64,000 nucleotides of DNA from the NCBI RefSeq assembly GCF_005473905.2, contig NZ_CP061336.1:1914501-1978500 (forward strand). The letters are read 5' to 3'. The notes under the pieces are model-generated. The model was not told the DNA's origin and made no database searches. It saw nothing but the letters and a program-made list of their open reading frames with translations. The stretch is from Ruminiclostridium herbifermentans (GTDB lineage: Bacteria > Bacillota > Clostridia > Acetivibrionales > DSM-1351). A program made the position numbers and the translations under genes. Shown here piece by piece: positions 9,519-19,492 of the stretch; within the stretch, counting starts at the first letter, position 1; each line of letters begins with the position of its first letter.

Positions 9519-11954
9519 ATGAAATACGGATTTTTTGATGATCAAAACAAAGAATATGTTATCACTACTCCCAAAACGCCTTATCCTTGGATAAATTATT
9601 TAGGTACTCAGGAGTTTTTCTCATTGATTTCAAACACTGCTGGAGGCTATTGTTTTTATAAGGACGCGCGTTTACGCAGAATAACAAGATATAGGTATAA
9701 CAATGTTCCAATAGATATGGGAGGAAGATACTTCTATATTAATGATAATGGGACTTTATGGTCACCAGGCTGGTCACCAGTTAAAGCAGAGTTAGATAGC
9801 TATGAGTGCAGACATGGTATGGGTTATACTAAAATAACTGGAAGCAAGAATGGTATAAGCGCAGAAGTATTATTCTTTGTTCCTTTGAATTTTAATGGTG
9901 AAATTCATAGAGTGAGAATTAAGAATACTACAGGTGAAGATAAGAGCTTGAAGTTATTCTCATGCATTGAGTTCTGCTTATGGAATGCTCAGGATGACCA
10001 AACAAACTATCAAAGAAATTTAAGCACTGGTGAGGTTGAAGTTGAAAAGTCAGTAATTTATCATAAAACTGAATATAAAGAGAGAAGAAATCACTTTGCT
10101 TTCTATTCAGTAAATGCTGATATTACAGGATTTGATACAGATAGAGATACTTTTGTTGGTCTTTATAATGGATTTAATGATCCTCAAGTACCAATAAGCG
10201 GAGAGCCTACAAATTCTATTGCTCATGGATGGGGACCAATGGCATCTCATTGCATTACTATTGACTTAAAGCCAGGCGAGGAAAAGGAATACGATTTCAT
10301 ACTTGGATATGTAGAAAATGACGAAGATGATAAGTGGGAAAGCAAGGGTATAATTAACAAAAAGAAAGCATATGCAATGATTGAGGAAAAAGGTAATCCT
10401 GCTGCAGTACAGGCTGCTTTTGATGAACTGAAGGAATCTTGGAATAATCTCTTAACTCAATATAAGCTTGAACATAAAGATGAAAAACTTTGCAGAATGG
10501 TTAATGTATGGAACCAGTATCAATGTATGGTTACTTTCAATATGTCACGAAGTGCTTCTTATTTTGAAACAGGTATAGGTAGAGGAATGGGCTTCAGAGA
10601 TTCAAATCAGGACCTCTTAGGCTTTGTTCATCAGATTCCTGATAGAGCAAGAGAAAGAATACTTGATATTGCTGCAACACAGTTTGAGACAGGTGGAGCA
10701 TATCACCAATATCAGCCATTGACTAAAAAAGGAAATGATGAAATTGGCGGAAACTTTAATGATGATCCATTATGGTTAATTGCAGGTGTAGTTGCTTATA
10801 TTAAAGAAACTGGCGATATGGGCATACTAGATGAGATGGTTCCTTTTGACAATGATGAAAATAATAAGGCAACATTACTTGAGCACTTAAAGCGTTCATT
10901 CTATCATGTTGTAAATAATTTAGGACCTCATGGCTTACCTTTAATTGGTAGAGCTGACTGGAATGACTGTCTCAACTTAAATTGCTTCTCAACCGCTCCA
11001 GGTGAGTCCTTCCAGACAACAACCAGTAAGGATGGAAAGGTTGCAGAGTCTGTATTTATAGCTGGTATGTTTGTGTTATATGGTCCAGAGTATGTTAAGT
11101 TGTGTGAATTAAAAGGAAACGTTGATGAAGCTAAAAAAGCTCAAGAAGAAGTTGAAAAGATGAAAGAAGCTGTTCTCAAATATGGTTGGGATGGCGAATG
11201 GTTTATTCGTGCATATGATGATTTTGGACAAAAGATAGGAAGTCACGAAAATGAAGAAGGAAAGATATTTATTGAGTCACAAGGCTTCTGCTCAATGGCA
11301 GGAATAGGTGTTGAAGAAGGCTATGTAGAAAAGGCTCTTGACTCAGCAAAGAAATATCTAGATACTCCATATGGTTTAGTACTAAATAATCCTGCATTCA
11401 CTAAATACTATATAAATATGGGTGAAATATCAACATATCCAGCAGGATATAAAGAAAATGCAGGTATTTTCTGTCATAATAATCCATGGATTATGGCTGC
11501 TGAAACTGTTATTGGAAGAGGAGACAGAGCTTTTGAATATTATAAGAAAATAGCTCCTGCTTATATTGAAGATATAAGTGATATCCATAAGACAGAGCCT
11601 TACGTTTACTCACAAATGATAGCAGGTAAGGATGCTGCTAAGCCAGGTGAAGCAAAGAACTCATGGCTCACTGGTACTGCTGCTTGGAATTTCGTTGTTA
11701 TATCACAATACATATTAGGTATCAAGCCAGATTATAATGGACTTATGATAGATCCTTGTATTCCAAGTGATTGGGATAGCTATAAAGTAAGTAGAAAGTT
11801 TAGAAATGCTACATTTGAAATTTCTGTAACTAATCCAAACCATGTTTGCAAGGGCGTTAAAAAGCTTGTTCTTGACGGAAAAGAAATTGAAGGTAACATT
11901 ATTCCTGTTCTTGATGATGGAAAGGTACACAATGTTGAAGTGGTAATGGGTTAA
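9519..11954 (+). CDS. cbpA: cellobiose phosphorylase (GH94)
   Basis: Cytosolic enzyme that cleaves cellobiose with phosphate into alpha-glucose 1-phosphate and glucose, saving ATP during cellulose growth. The 811 residues match the length of clostridial GH94 cellobiose phosphorylases. The N-terminal beta-sandwich begins with [20 protein letters not shown]. The (alpha/alpha)6 barrel includes [14 protein letters not shown] and the catalytic-acid segment GRADWNDC with Asp483. The SD is AAGAGGAG. It follows a LacI gene and the cellodextrin importer, giving a complete uptake and phosphorolysis pathway. Cellodextrin phosphorylases of the same family are longer, which favours cellobiose as substrate. 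Confidence 0.95.
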   Translation: MKYGFFDDQNKEYVITTPKTPYPWINYLGTQEFFSLISNTAGGYCFYKDARLRRITRYRYNNVPIDMGGRYFYINDNGTLWSPGWSPVKAELDSYECRHGMGYTKITGSKNGISAEVLFFVPLNFNGEIHRVRIKNTTGEDKSLKLFSCIEFCLWNAQDDQTNYQRNLSTGEVEVEKSVIYHKTEYKERRNHFAFYSVNADITGFDTDRDTFVGLYNGFNDPQVPISGEPTNSIAHGWGPMASHCITIDLKPGEEKEYDFILGYVENDEDDKWESKGIINKKKAYAMIEEKGNPAAVQAAFDELKESWNNLLTQYKLEHKDEKLCRMVNVWNQYQCMVTFNMSRSASYFETGIGRGMGFRDSNQDLLGFVHQIPDRARERILDIAATQFETGGAYHQYQPLTKKGNDEIGGNFNDDPLWLIAGVVAYIKETGDMGILDEMVPFDNDENNKATLLEHLKRSFYHVVNNLGPHGLPLIGRADWNDCLNLNCFSTAPGESFQTTTSKDGKVAESVFIAGMFVLYGPEYVKLCELKGNVDEAKKAQEEVEKMKEAVLKYGWDGEWFIRAYDDFGQKIGSHENEEGKIFIESQGFCSMAGIGVEEGYVEKALDSAKKYLDTPYGLVLNNPAFTKYYINMGEISTYPAGYKENAGIFCHNNPWIMAAETVIGRGDRAFEYYKKIAPAYIEDISDIHKTEPYVYSQMIAGKDAAKPGEAKNSWLTGTAAWNFVVISQYILGIKPDYNGLMIDPCIPSDWDSYKVSRKFRNATFEISVTNPNHVCKGVKKLVLDGKEIEGNIIPVLDDGKVHNVEVVMG

Positions 11955-12020
11955 TTTTATAGGAATCATGATATATAAGCACAAAATATACAATGTATAT
12001 GTTTGACAAAACTTCAATAT

Positions 12021-12054
12021 AAAAGCCAGAGGGCAAATCCTCTGGCTTTTATAT
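12021..12054. terminator. bidirectional intrinsic terminator
   Basis: The perfect arms AAAAGCCAGAGG and CCTCTGGCTTTT surround a 6-nt loop. Flanking A and T runs let it work in both directions. It separates the convergent cellobiose phosphorylase and sensor kinase genes. Confidence 0.9.
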
Positions 12055-12055
12055 A

Positions 12056-13861
12056 TTACAAGGGAAGTTTTACAATAAATTCTGTACCTTTGTCAGGTTC
12101 ACTAATAATGCTGATATCACCGTTATATAGGTGAACAATGTGCTTTACAATTGAAAGCCCTAAGCCAGTTCCACCCATATTTCTTGAACGGCCTTTATCC
12201 ACCCTGTAAAACCTTTCAAATATTCTGGGTTGATGTATAGATGGAATACCAATTCCAGTATCTCTAACTGAAATTGTAGTAGTACCATGCAATTTATTTG
12301 CATTTATAAAGATAGAGCCATTTTCATGATTGTACTTAATAGCATTATCAATTAAGTTTATTAGCATCTGTTTGATTCTGTACTTATTAACTAAGATAAC
12401 TATGTTGGGATTAACATTGACATGAAGCTTTATCTTCTTTTTTAATATTGAAGGTTCTAATAATTGTATAACTTCATCAACAATAAGCTTTAACCTATTC
12501 TGTGAAACTTGTTCGTCATTTCTCATACTTTCAATTTCAGATAATTGAAGTATGTCATTTATCAAGTGGTAAAGCCGCTCGGCCTCAATATCAATTATGT
12601 CTAAAAACTTTGAAGCAACTGCAGTATCATCGATTGCTCCATCTTTAAGGGTTTCAACAAAACCTCTGATTGATGTTAATGGAGTTTTTAGTTCATGGGT
12701 AACATTAGAAACAAACTCTGTACGAATTTGTTCTAGTTTTTTTACAGAGGTTACATTATGCAGGGTAATTACACCACCAGCATTTTTATGATTAATCTCC
12801 GCGCTTTTTATTGGATTAGTATAAACTTTATAAATAAAATTACTAACCATTCTAGGTGAAAATATAGTAATTTCATCAGTGAGAGCCACATTATTTTGAA
12901 TAGTGTCCTCTAAGAATGAATTGATTTTAGCATTTTTTGTAATGTCAAATAGGTTTTTCCCAATAATTCCAGGACCATAACTAACCCCAAAAATATCACA
13001 AGCACTAGTATTAATAATCAATATTTTATAATTTGTATCAATTGCAATTATTCCATCTCGCATACTATTAATTATTGTGTCTATTCTTATATTTTTATCT
13101 AATATTCCACATAGTGTATTGTCAAGCTTATCTGCCATTTCATTAAAAATATATGCTAATTCTTCAATTTCATCATTAGAGTAGATTTCCACTCTTTTTT
13201 TGTAGTAACCACTGGCAATTTCTCTTGTAACATTTATAAGCTTATTTAAGGGAGATATAAGAATATTTGATACCTTGAGAGAAATAAACAATGTAAGCAA
13301 TAATCCTACTAATACACCTATAATGGTATATAGGTAAAATGAGTTATTTATTGAATTTATTTGATTGACAGGAACAGCAACTCTTACAAATATATTCTTG
13401 CTCTCAATAAAATAAGCAACATATATATAGTCAAGATTTAGTGTTTCGCTTAATCGCTCATCGAATCCTAATTTATCTTCAAGCGCGTCTTTTATTTCTT
13501 TTCTAGTCATATGATTTTCCATATCCAAAGCACTTGAATCAGAATCACCTAATACTTTACCATTATGGTCTATTATAGTTATTCTTGTAGCAAGAGAAAA
13601 GTTTGATGTATTGGAATCTTTTTCGCATAGCAGCTTTGCATAATCATTAGCTAGCTTATTATACTCGATTTCCGAGGTTGTATTTAATTTTTGTTCTATT
13701 TGATAGGCTAATAAAATAGCTATGTTTTCACAATTGTTTTTGACTTCATATATATAAAAATATCTGGATAATGCAGTGGTAAAAATACCTGCTATAGTAA
13801 TTGCTATTATTACAAGTAAAATTGTGTATTTTACAATTTTATTCTTCATTAATACGTCCAT
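12056..13861 (-). CDS. PhoR/WalK-like sensor histidine kinase
   Basis: Membrane kinase of 601 residues. It has an N-terminal membrane segment (about 8-30), an extracellular sensor of about 140 residues, a second membrane segment near 175-195, a HAMP domain, a PAS domain (about 255-330), a HisKA motif FVSNVTHELKTPLTSIRGF and a HATPase domain with N-box NLIDNAIKYN and G-box RDTGIGIP. It pairs with the PhoB-like regulator upstream on the same strand, although 407 bp separate them, more than usual for such pairs. The first ATG (13861) and a second at 13849 both lack a convincing ribosome site. Ligand unknown; phosphate sensing is only one possibility. Confidence 0.92.
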   Translation of the reverse strand: MDVLMKNKIVKYTILLVIIAITIAGIFTTALSRYFYIYEVKNNCENIAILLAYQIEQKLNTTSEIEYNKLANDYAKLLCEKDSNTSNFSLATRITIIDHNGKVLGDSDSSALDMENHMTRKEIKDALEDKLGFDERLSETLNLDYIYVAYFIESKNIFVRVAVPVNQINSINNSFYLYTIIGVLVGLLLTLFISLKVSNILISPLNKLINVTREIASGYYKKRVEIYSNDEIEELAYIFNEMADKLDNTLCGILDKNIRIDTIINSMRDGIIAIDTNYKILIINTSACDIFGVSYGPGIIGKNLFDITKNAKINSFLEDTIQNNVALTDEITIFSPRMVSNFIYKVYTNPIKSAEINHKNAGGVITLHNVTSVKKLEQIRTEFVSNVTHELKTPLTSIRGFVETLKDGAIDDTAVASKFLDIIDIEAERLYHLINDILQLSEIESMRNDEQVSQNRLKLIVDEVIQLLEPSILKKKIKLHVNVNPNIVILVNKYRIKQMLINLIDNAIKYNHENGSIFINANKLHGTTTISVRDTGIGIPSIHQPRIFERFYRVDKGRSRNMGGTGLGLSIVKHIVHLYNGDISIISEPDKGTEFIVKLPL

Positions 13862-14268
13862 ATCAAGTTATAGAAATGTCATAATAAATTACTTGTATGA
13901 ACCATGAACCCCCTTTATATTTTTAGTATGCAAGTTCTTTTTAAGCAACAACCTACAAAGTGATTATATAACTGCTGATGGAGGTTAGTATCAAACCTAA
14001 ACTTCCGATTATTATTCATCAATTTACAATTATATATTTTGTTAGTCAAATTTATTAATGAACATTGGGTCAGTAATAATTGTATTAATTTATTTTTTAT
14101 GGACTATTAGCTACTGCTGATTCAGTCAGTTGTTTCAGCAACACTCCAATTATAAGAATGAACATTTAATAAAATTTATATAAAAAATTGAGTTAAATCA
14201 ACTAAGTAACTGATATATAGTAACTATTGTGATAAAATTATTTTTTCAGTCCATAATAACTAACTTCA
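13862..14268 (-). other. 407-bp gap between response regulator and kinase genes
   Basis: No protein-length ORF. On the minus strand a strong AAAGGGGG site precedes an 8-codon ORF (13905-13879, MVHTSNLL) ending 17 nt before the kinase ATG. A 9-bp inverted repeat, GTCCATAAT/ATTATGGAC at 14249-14276, overlaps the regulator's stop codon but lacks a U-run. The rest is AT-rich without recognised structure. Confidence 0.5.
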
Positions 14269-14979
14269 TTATGGACTTTGCTTATCATTAAATCTATATC
14301 CTATGCCCCTAACTGTTTCAATAAGCGTTGGATTTTCGTCATTTTCTTCAATCTTTTGTCTCAAATAGCGAATATGTACATCAACAGTTCTAGTTTCCCC
14401 ATAGTAATCAAATCCCCATACCTTATCAAGAAGATACTCTCTAGACAAAACTTTACCTTTATTTTTCATTAGTATTTTTAAAAGTTCAAATTCCTTTAGG
14501 GGCATTTCTATAATTTTGTCTCCCTTGTAAACTTCTCTTCTTGTACAATTAATTGTAATATCTGCATGGGAAATAATAGTATCAACCTTTTGCTCATTAG
14601 AAGTATTTACCCTTCTAAATAAAGCTTTTATTCTAGCTAATAACTCTCTAACACTAAAGGGTTTTGTAATATAGTCATCAGCGCCTAATTCTAAACCTAA
14701 TACTTTATCAAATTCTTCACTTTTAGCTGTTAACATAATTATTGGAACAGCATTTGTTGAATTATTTTGTCTTAATCGTTTGCAAACCTCTAAACCATCA
14801 ATACCTGGCAGCATAATATCCAGAATAAATAAGTCTGGAGTGTTATCAAAGCAATTAGATAATAAATCTTCACCGTTATCAAAAACACTAACCTTGAATC
14901 CGTTTGACTCAAGATTGTATTTAATCAACTGCTGTATATGCATTTCATCTTCAACAACAAAGATAGTATGTTTAGACAT
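14269..14979 (-). CDS. PhoB/PhoP-like response regulator
   Basis: OmpR-family regulator of 236 residues. The receiver has phospho-acceptor Asp54 in FILDIMLPG and Lys in ITKPFSVREL. The C-terminal winged helix ends in TVDVHIRYLRQKIE and VRGIGYRF. I chose the internal ATG at 14979 because GGGGGAAAT lies just upstream and the protein then starts directly with the receiver strand (MSKHTIFVVEDE); the longer frame adds 27 unlikely residues. It is the likely partner of the downstream PhoR-like kinase. Confidence 0.93.
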   Translation of the reverse strand: MSKHTIFVVEDEMHIQQLIKYNLESNGFKVSVFDNGEDLLSNCFDNTPDLFILDIMLPGIDGLEVCKRLRQNNSTNAVPIIMLTAKSEEFDKVLGLELGADDYITKPFSVRELLARIKALFRRVNTSNEQKVDTIISHADITINCTRREVYKGDKIIEMPLKEFELLKILMKNKGKVLSREYLLDKVWGFDYYGETRTVDVHIRYLRQKIEENDENPTLIETVRGIGYRFNDKQSP

Positions 14980-16024
14980 TATTTCCCCCAAATCAAAATG
15001 ATTATAATCCTTAGTTAGTGCTAAATGCTTGTGTGACCTATTATAGTCTTTGTCGGCCACTATATATTATATTAGATGGCGGACACTAGATTGTATGAAG
15101 CTGGAAAACTCTTAAACGAATATTTTCCGCTCATCATTCGCACATTCACTCTATTATAAATGACCAATGCAACAAAATTTGTGGTATGGTCATCAATATG
15201 TTTTAAATATATCATATTCCTTATAGACATTCAAATCATCAAAAACATAACTTTTTTATGTTAGTAAAAAGACCATTAATTATATTAAGTACTATATAAA
15301 TATAAATGCTAATTCTCTGTAAACAATGGTTTAATAAAGTCAGATACTTGTTTACTGTAAAATATCTCTTAAGGCTTTGATATTTCCAAAGATGAGTTTA
15401 AATCTTTCGCTATTACTTAATAATAGTATGTCACAAAAATATTTCTGTTATCCAATTAAATCAATAATATCAGTACAGTTTTAATGTGGGTTTAATTCTA
15501 TGTTAACTTAGTGTTAATAGTATCAATATTCATAGGGTTATTATTAACATAATAAAATTTTTGCATAGATAAAATTTATATATGAGTACAATATAAGTAA
15601 TTTATAGTATTATTTTTCTGATTAATGTTGTCGGAAGGTTAGATTTTCATAATAATAGGTGATAAGTAATTGACTAAATGGGTTTACAAAATTACAGATA
15701 CTAATGAAGCTTTAAAAAGTATAATAATTGGAAATAATTAATAAATTAGTTGTATGATAAGCTTGCTTATAGAATAATTTTTTGCAATTGAAACAAGTGA
15801 TATTCATTTCATTAAGACATAGTTTAAACAGTCCCTTAAAGGCAAATAAAAGTTTGATACATTTACAGTTTATTCACTGCCATTGACAGGCTGATGTATA
15901 AAACGGCAAGCTATTTAGTTTTTTGCAGAAAAACCATACGATGTCGGTTTAAGTACATTATGATATATTAATAAATATACTGCACCAGTAAACTTCTTTT
16001 TGTGCGAAGATTGAATTATAATAC
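14980..16024. other. long AT-rich gap without a gene
   Basis: About 1 kb with no convincing ORF in six frames. A TTG-start ORF of 23 codons (15672-15743) behind AGGTGAT is probably chance. TTTAAACAGTCCCTT near 15828-15842 resembles the terminal repeats of some insertion sequences, and the region may hold decayed mobile DNA. TTAACT and TTAATA at 15503 and 15514, spaced 11 bp apart, resemble a PhoP box but lie about 520 bp from the regulator start. Confidence 0.4.
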
Positions 16025-16110
16025 AAAAAGTGCTACTGAACTGTTTTGTCTGCTATATAAAAGGAGTGTGAAGCTTAAAATTTTGCAGACTTATAAGTTT
16101 TCAGTAGCAC
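16025..16110 (-). terminator. large compound terminator after cheW
   Basis: The outer arms GTGCTACTGAA (16030-16040) and TTCAGTAGCAC (16100-16110) pair perfectly over 11 bp, and an inner pair GTCTGC/GCAGAC is nested inside. On the minus strand the outer arm is followed at once by TTTTTG, so this reads as an intrinsic terminator for cheW. The loop of about 59 nt is unusually long; a small palindromic element recruited as terminator is an alternative. Confidence 0.6.
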
Positions 16111-16119
16111 AAAATAATA

Positions 16120-16536
16120 TTATTTTTCAAGTAACTTTTCTAAATCCAAAATAAGCACAATTTTGCCATCTTTCTCAGCGACTCCGCTAAAGAATTTACC
16201 TGATAAACCAGCAATAAGCTCTGGTGCTGGTTTTATATCTGAATCTTCATAACTAATTATTTCACATACTTCATCAACTAATAATCCAACCACCGATTGG
16301 TGATTCAATATAATAATACGAGTACTTTCATCAAACTCAATTGGAGGATAACCAAATTTTTTCCTCACGTTAAAAACCGTATGAACCTTGCCTCTAAGAT
16401 TAATTAGTCCTTCAATATATACCGGAGTATCAGGCACCTTGTAAATATCAGTAATTTTCTCAATAATATTTACACTATTAATATTAATGGCAAATACTTC
16501 GTTGTTAACTTTAAATAGAACTAATTGTGTAGCCAT
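16120..16536 (-). CDS. cheW: CheW-like chemotaxis coupling protein
   Basis: Cytoplasmic adaptor of 138 residues that links chemoreceptors to CheA. It is a single CheW domain: QLVLFKVNNEVFAININSV at the start, then the VYIEGLINLRGKVHTVFNVR segment and VGLLVDEVCEII. Start ATG at 16536 with GGGGG 10 nt upstream. The gene is alone here, with no cheA or receptor beside it; a soluble-tail chemoreceptor occurs 40 kb away in the window. Several CheW paralogues per genome are common in clostridia. Confidence 0.92.
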   Translation of the reverse strand: MATQLVLFKVNNEVFAININSVNIIEKITDIYKVPDTPVYIEGLINLRGKVHTVFNVRKKFGYPPIEFDESTRIIILNHQSVVGLLVDEVCEIISYEDSDIKPAPELIAGLSGKFFSGVAEKDGKIVLILDLEKLLEK

Positions 16537-16959
16537 AAGCAAACCCCCTAAGTAGTAACTATAGATAAAACATACCCTTAAACTTTATTATATCAGCATA
16601 AGAAAAAATCGGCAATTTATTTTTTTATATTCATGAAATTGGCAGATAAAAAAGAATTTTGTCAATTAATATATAATCCAACTTTCCAATGATAAGTTTA
16701 ACACCACGACTTTTCAACTGGGAATGTTGAATTATATAATCTATAAATAGCGTCAAAATTCAAGGAGTTATTACAAGCTTATTTTAACTGGGATATTTAA
16801 GTAAAAAATAGTAATATGAAATTTTGTATAATTATAAAATAAACCAATCAGCTATAAATACATCTCTAAGCCGATTGGTTTACTTCAGTAAATAATAATA
16901 TAAAGATTGGTCTTTCGTCTTTGATTAATATAGAACTGTGTCTGTAATTTAAAGCATAA
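16537..16959 (-). other. gap holding the argJ terminator
   Basis: No gene. At 16840-16882 the arms TAAACCAATC and GATTGGTTTA form a 10-bp stem around a loop of about 23 nt. On the minus strand the stem runs into TTTATTTTAT, fitting a terminator for argJ. The remaining sequence is AT-rich, with the cheW ribosome site at its left edge. Confidence 0.55.
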
Positions 16960-18162
16960 TTAACTTCTGTAGCTTCCGTTAATTTTTACATAATCATAAG
17001 TAAAGTCACAGGTCCAAATTCTATCAGAAACATTGCCCCTTTTCAAATTAATTCTAATTAAGATTTCTTTTTTCTTTAATATTTCCTTAGCTGCATTTTC
17101 ATCAAAATTAACTGCACAACCATTTCTGCAAACCAAAAGATTTCCTAAATGAATATCAGTAAGATTTGGGTCAAAGGTGGCTCCAGAATAACCTACAGCA
17201 GTAATAATTCTGCCCCAGTTTGCATCTTCTCCGAATATTGCAGTTTTTACAAGTGGGGACTTAGCAACTGCAGATACTGCTTTATATGCATCATCTTCGT
17301 CTAATGCTCCATCAACTATAACTTCAATAAGCTTAGTAGCACCTTCGCCATCCTTTGCTATTAATTTTGCCAAATAAGTACAAACATACATTAGTGCATC
17401 TACAAACACTGAATATTCATAATCCTCTTTTACAATAGCATCATTATCGGCATATCCATTTGCCAAAACAAAAACTGAATCACAGACACTGGTGTCACCA
17501 TCCACAGATATTCTGTTAAATGTTGATCTTACGCAATGTTTAAGGGCCTTATCAAGCAGACTTCTTGAAATATTAGCATCAGTAGTAATAATACCAATCA
17601 TTGTAGCCATGTTGGGATGTATCATTCCAGAGCCTTTTGCCATACCGCCAATACGAACCTTTTCACCCTGAAGTTCTATTTCAACTGCAATTTCTTTTGG
17701 TACTAAATCTGTTGTCATAATTGCTTCTTCAGCATCGGAGCCTCCATCAGCACTAAGTGAATTGACAGCAGATCTTATTCCTGAGCGAATATTTGGCATA
17801 TTTAATTTTGTACCAATAACTCCGGTTGAATTTACAAGAATATCTTCGGGTTCACAATTTAGCAGTTCAGCAGCTAATTTAGTCATATCCTTGGCATCAT
17901 TATAGCCGCTTTCTCCTACACAGGCATTGGCATTGCCGCTGTTAATTACTATAGCTCTTGCAAAACCGTTTTTTATATGTTCCATCGAAACCTGAAGGGA
18001 ATGTCCTTTTACAACATTTGTAGTGAATACACCAGAGGCAACTGCTGTATCATCTGAGCAAACAATTGCCAAATCTTTTTTATTGTTTTTCTTAATGCCA
18101 CAAGCAACACCAGTTGCTTTGAAACCTTTAGGAGCAGTAACTCCACCTTCTATAATATTCAT
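16960..18162 (-). CDS. argJ: glutamate N-acetyltransferase / amino-acid acetyltransferase
   Basis: Arginine biosynthesis enzyme that moves the acetyl group from N-acetylornithine to glutamate and, when bifunctional, also makes N-acetylglutamate from acetyl-CoA. The 400 residues match the ArgJ family. The autocleavage site is clear in GMIHPNMATMIG: the precursor is cut between Ala186 and the nucleophile Thr187 to give alpha and beta chains. Other family segments are VINSGNANACVG and GEGATKLIEV. SD GGAGGTTAATT precedes the ATG. No other arg genes are adjacent. A decayed second copy of part of this gene lies upstream at 18619-18682. Confidence 0.96.
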   Translation of the reverse strand: MNIIEGGVTAPKGFKATGVACGIKKNNKKDLAIVCSDDTAVASGVFTTNVVKGHSLQVSMEHIKNGFARAIVINSGNANACVGESGYNDAKDMTKLAAELLNCEPEDILVNSTGVIGTKLNMPNIRSGIRSAVNSLSADGGSDAEEAIMTTDLVPKEIAVEIELQGEKVRIGGMAKGSGMIHPNMATMIGIITTDANISRSLLDKALKHCVRSTFNRISVDGDTSVCDSVFVLANGYADNDAIVKEDYEYSVFVDALMYVCTYLAKLIAKDGEGATKLIEVIVDGALDEDDAYKAVSAVAKSPLVKTAIFGEDANWGRIITAVGYSGATFDPNLTDIHLGNLLVCRNGCAVNFDENAAKEILKKKEILIRINLKRGNVSDRIWTCDFTYDYVKINGSYRS

Positions 18163-18237
18163 AATTAACCTCCATAGGCTATAAAATTAACCTTATTAAT
18201 TTGTTATATTGTTATTATAAACAATATTTGTATGTAG

Positions 18238-18350
18238 ATTATACATAAATTTACTTAATGAATCAATTATATTTGATACATATATGTGTATAATTATACA
18301 TAAATTTGCATGATGAATCAATTATATTTTATATATATGTATGTATAATT
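18238..18350 (+). repeat. 55-bp tandem repeat, two copies
   Basis: Two consecutive 55-bp units start ATTATACATAAATTT at 18238 and 18293, and the start of a third is at 18348. By eye the full units differ at 7 of 55 positions. They lie just upstream of argJ (about 75-185 bp before its start) and may include its promoter region. Confidence 0.75.
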
Positions 18351-18618
18351 ATGCAATTTATACAAAATTACCTAGAAGAAATTGTTTTAATGACTTAGAA
18401 TAACAGTATCTGGCTTATAGTGTATATATAGTCCTTTCATCAGTAATGAAAAAAATAATACATATGGTTAGTTATTGATTTGTAAAATAAATCAATATAT
18501 TATATATAAAGGTAATAATGATTGATTAAAAATATCAAATAGTTATTATATGTAAAATATATTAAAACATAAGAAAAATATTTGTTTTTGAAATGAAAAT
18601 AAATAGATAGGAGAATGC

Positions 18619-18682
18619 CAATCAGACTTATTTAAATAGTGTCATTATTAGTAATAATGCCAATCTTTGTGGCTATATTGGG
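18619..18682 (-). pseudogene. decayed 64-bp copy of an argJ segment
   Basis: This stretch aligns without gaps to argJ 17553-17616 in the same orientation, with about 51 of 64 positions identical by eye. The matched segment encodes the most conserved part of ArgJ, around the autocleavage Thr. Flanks show no clear similarity. It looks like what is left of a second argJ copy or of a local duplication; it cannot encode a product. Confidence 0.7.
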
Positions 18683-18982
18683 CATTAAAGAAATTTAAAT
18701 GTAAAAAAGTTTGTGATTCTTGTAATTATTGTTCATCAATAATTAATCAGGTTGCCATAAGTACAGCATCAAAAGGTTAAAATATTAAAGGTTATGCTAA
18801 ATAAAATTGAAAAGAAAATTAATTGATGGTATTATTAATTTGATTATAATTTAACAGTGTTTTTGGTTATAATATACATAATTAAATTAGTAGGCTTTAT
18901 CGGAGCAATTTGGTACATAGTTATTGGAATTTTAAACTTTGAATTTTTTATTTTTATATAAATAAATTAAGGAGGAAAAGTA

Positions 18983-19327
18983 ATGAGTGATTGTTTATTT
19001 TGCAAAATAGTAAACAGGGAAGTACCTTCAACACCTGTTTATGAAACTGACAAGGTTTATGCATTTTTAGATATTGAACCTGAAGCACCAGTACATGTTT
19101 TGATTGTACCAAAACAGCATATTGCTTCTCATAATGAATTAACCGCTGAGAATGTTGATATTATGAAGGATATCCATTTAGCTGTAAATGAAATAGCAAA
19201 AAAGCTTGGCGTAGCTGAAAGTGGCTATAGACTTATTAATAACTGTGGTCCAAATGCTGGTCAGACAGTTTTGCATCTTCATTATCATATTATTGGCGGC
19301 AGAGAATTAAGCACTAAAATACTTTAG
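18983..19327 (+). CDS. HIT family nucleotide-binding protein (HinT type)
   Basis: Small cytosolic protein of 114 residues with the histidine triad HLHYH (His98, His100, His102) and the N-terminal CLFCKIV zinc-type motif of HinT proteins, which hydrolyse adenosine phosphoramidates. ATG with AAGGAGG upstream. It precedes rpsU in the same direction, but rpsU has its own promoter. Near full length for the family, ending soon after the triad as usual. Confidence 0.95.
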   Translation: MSDCLFCKIVNREVPSTPVYETDKVYAFLDIEPEAPVHVLIVPKQHIASHNELTAENVDIMKDIHLAVNEIAKKLGVAESGYRLINNCGPNAGQTVLHLHYHIIGGRELSTKIL

Positions 19328-19361
19328 ATTAACTATTATTTAAGTGTTTTATAAATAATGG

Positions 19362-19391
19362 TTGACACAATTTTGAAAATTAATATATAAT
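19362..19391 (+). promoter_or_regulatory. sigma-A promoter for rpsU
   Basis: A consensus TTGACA at 19362-19367 and TATAAT at 19386-19391 are separated by 18 bp. It lies about 100 bp upstream of the rpsU start and after the HIT gene stop. Confidence 0.8.
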
Positions 19392-19423
19392 ATACTGTGT
19401 GCTGTAATTAGCATAATTCCCTA

Positions 19424-19444
19424 TAGTATGTTGTTAACATACTA
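19424..19444 (+). other. hairpin in rpsU leader
   Basis: TAGTATGTT and AACATACTA form a perfect 9-bp stem with a GTT loop in the untranslated leader between the promoter and the GGAGGGAGG ribosome site. A role in message stability or ribosomal-protein autoregulation is possible but not shown. Confidence 0.5.
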
Positions 19445-19492
19445 CGGCTATTTTCCCGGCACAATTGCTATTATCGGAGGGAGGGAAATTTT

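Larger units (their letters stand above)
18163..18982. other. 820-bp gap with tandem repeat and argJ relic
   Basis: Very AT-rich, with no ORF of note. It contains a 55-bp tandem repeat (18238-18350) and a 64-bp relic of argJ (18619-18682), listed separately. AAGGAGG, the ribosome site of the HIT gene, is at its right end. Confidence 0.6.

Noticed and set aside
15491-15519. Pho box (TTAACT and TTAATA, 11 bp apart)
   Set aside because: In a very AT-rich gap such matches are frequent, and the site is about 520 bp from the regulator gene with no promoter next to it.
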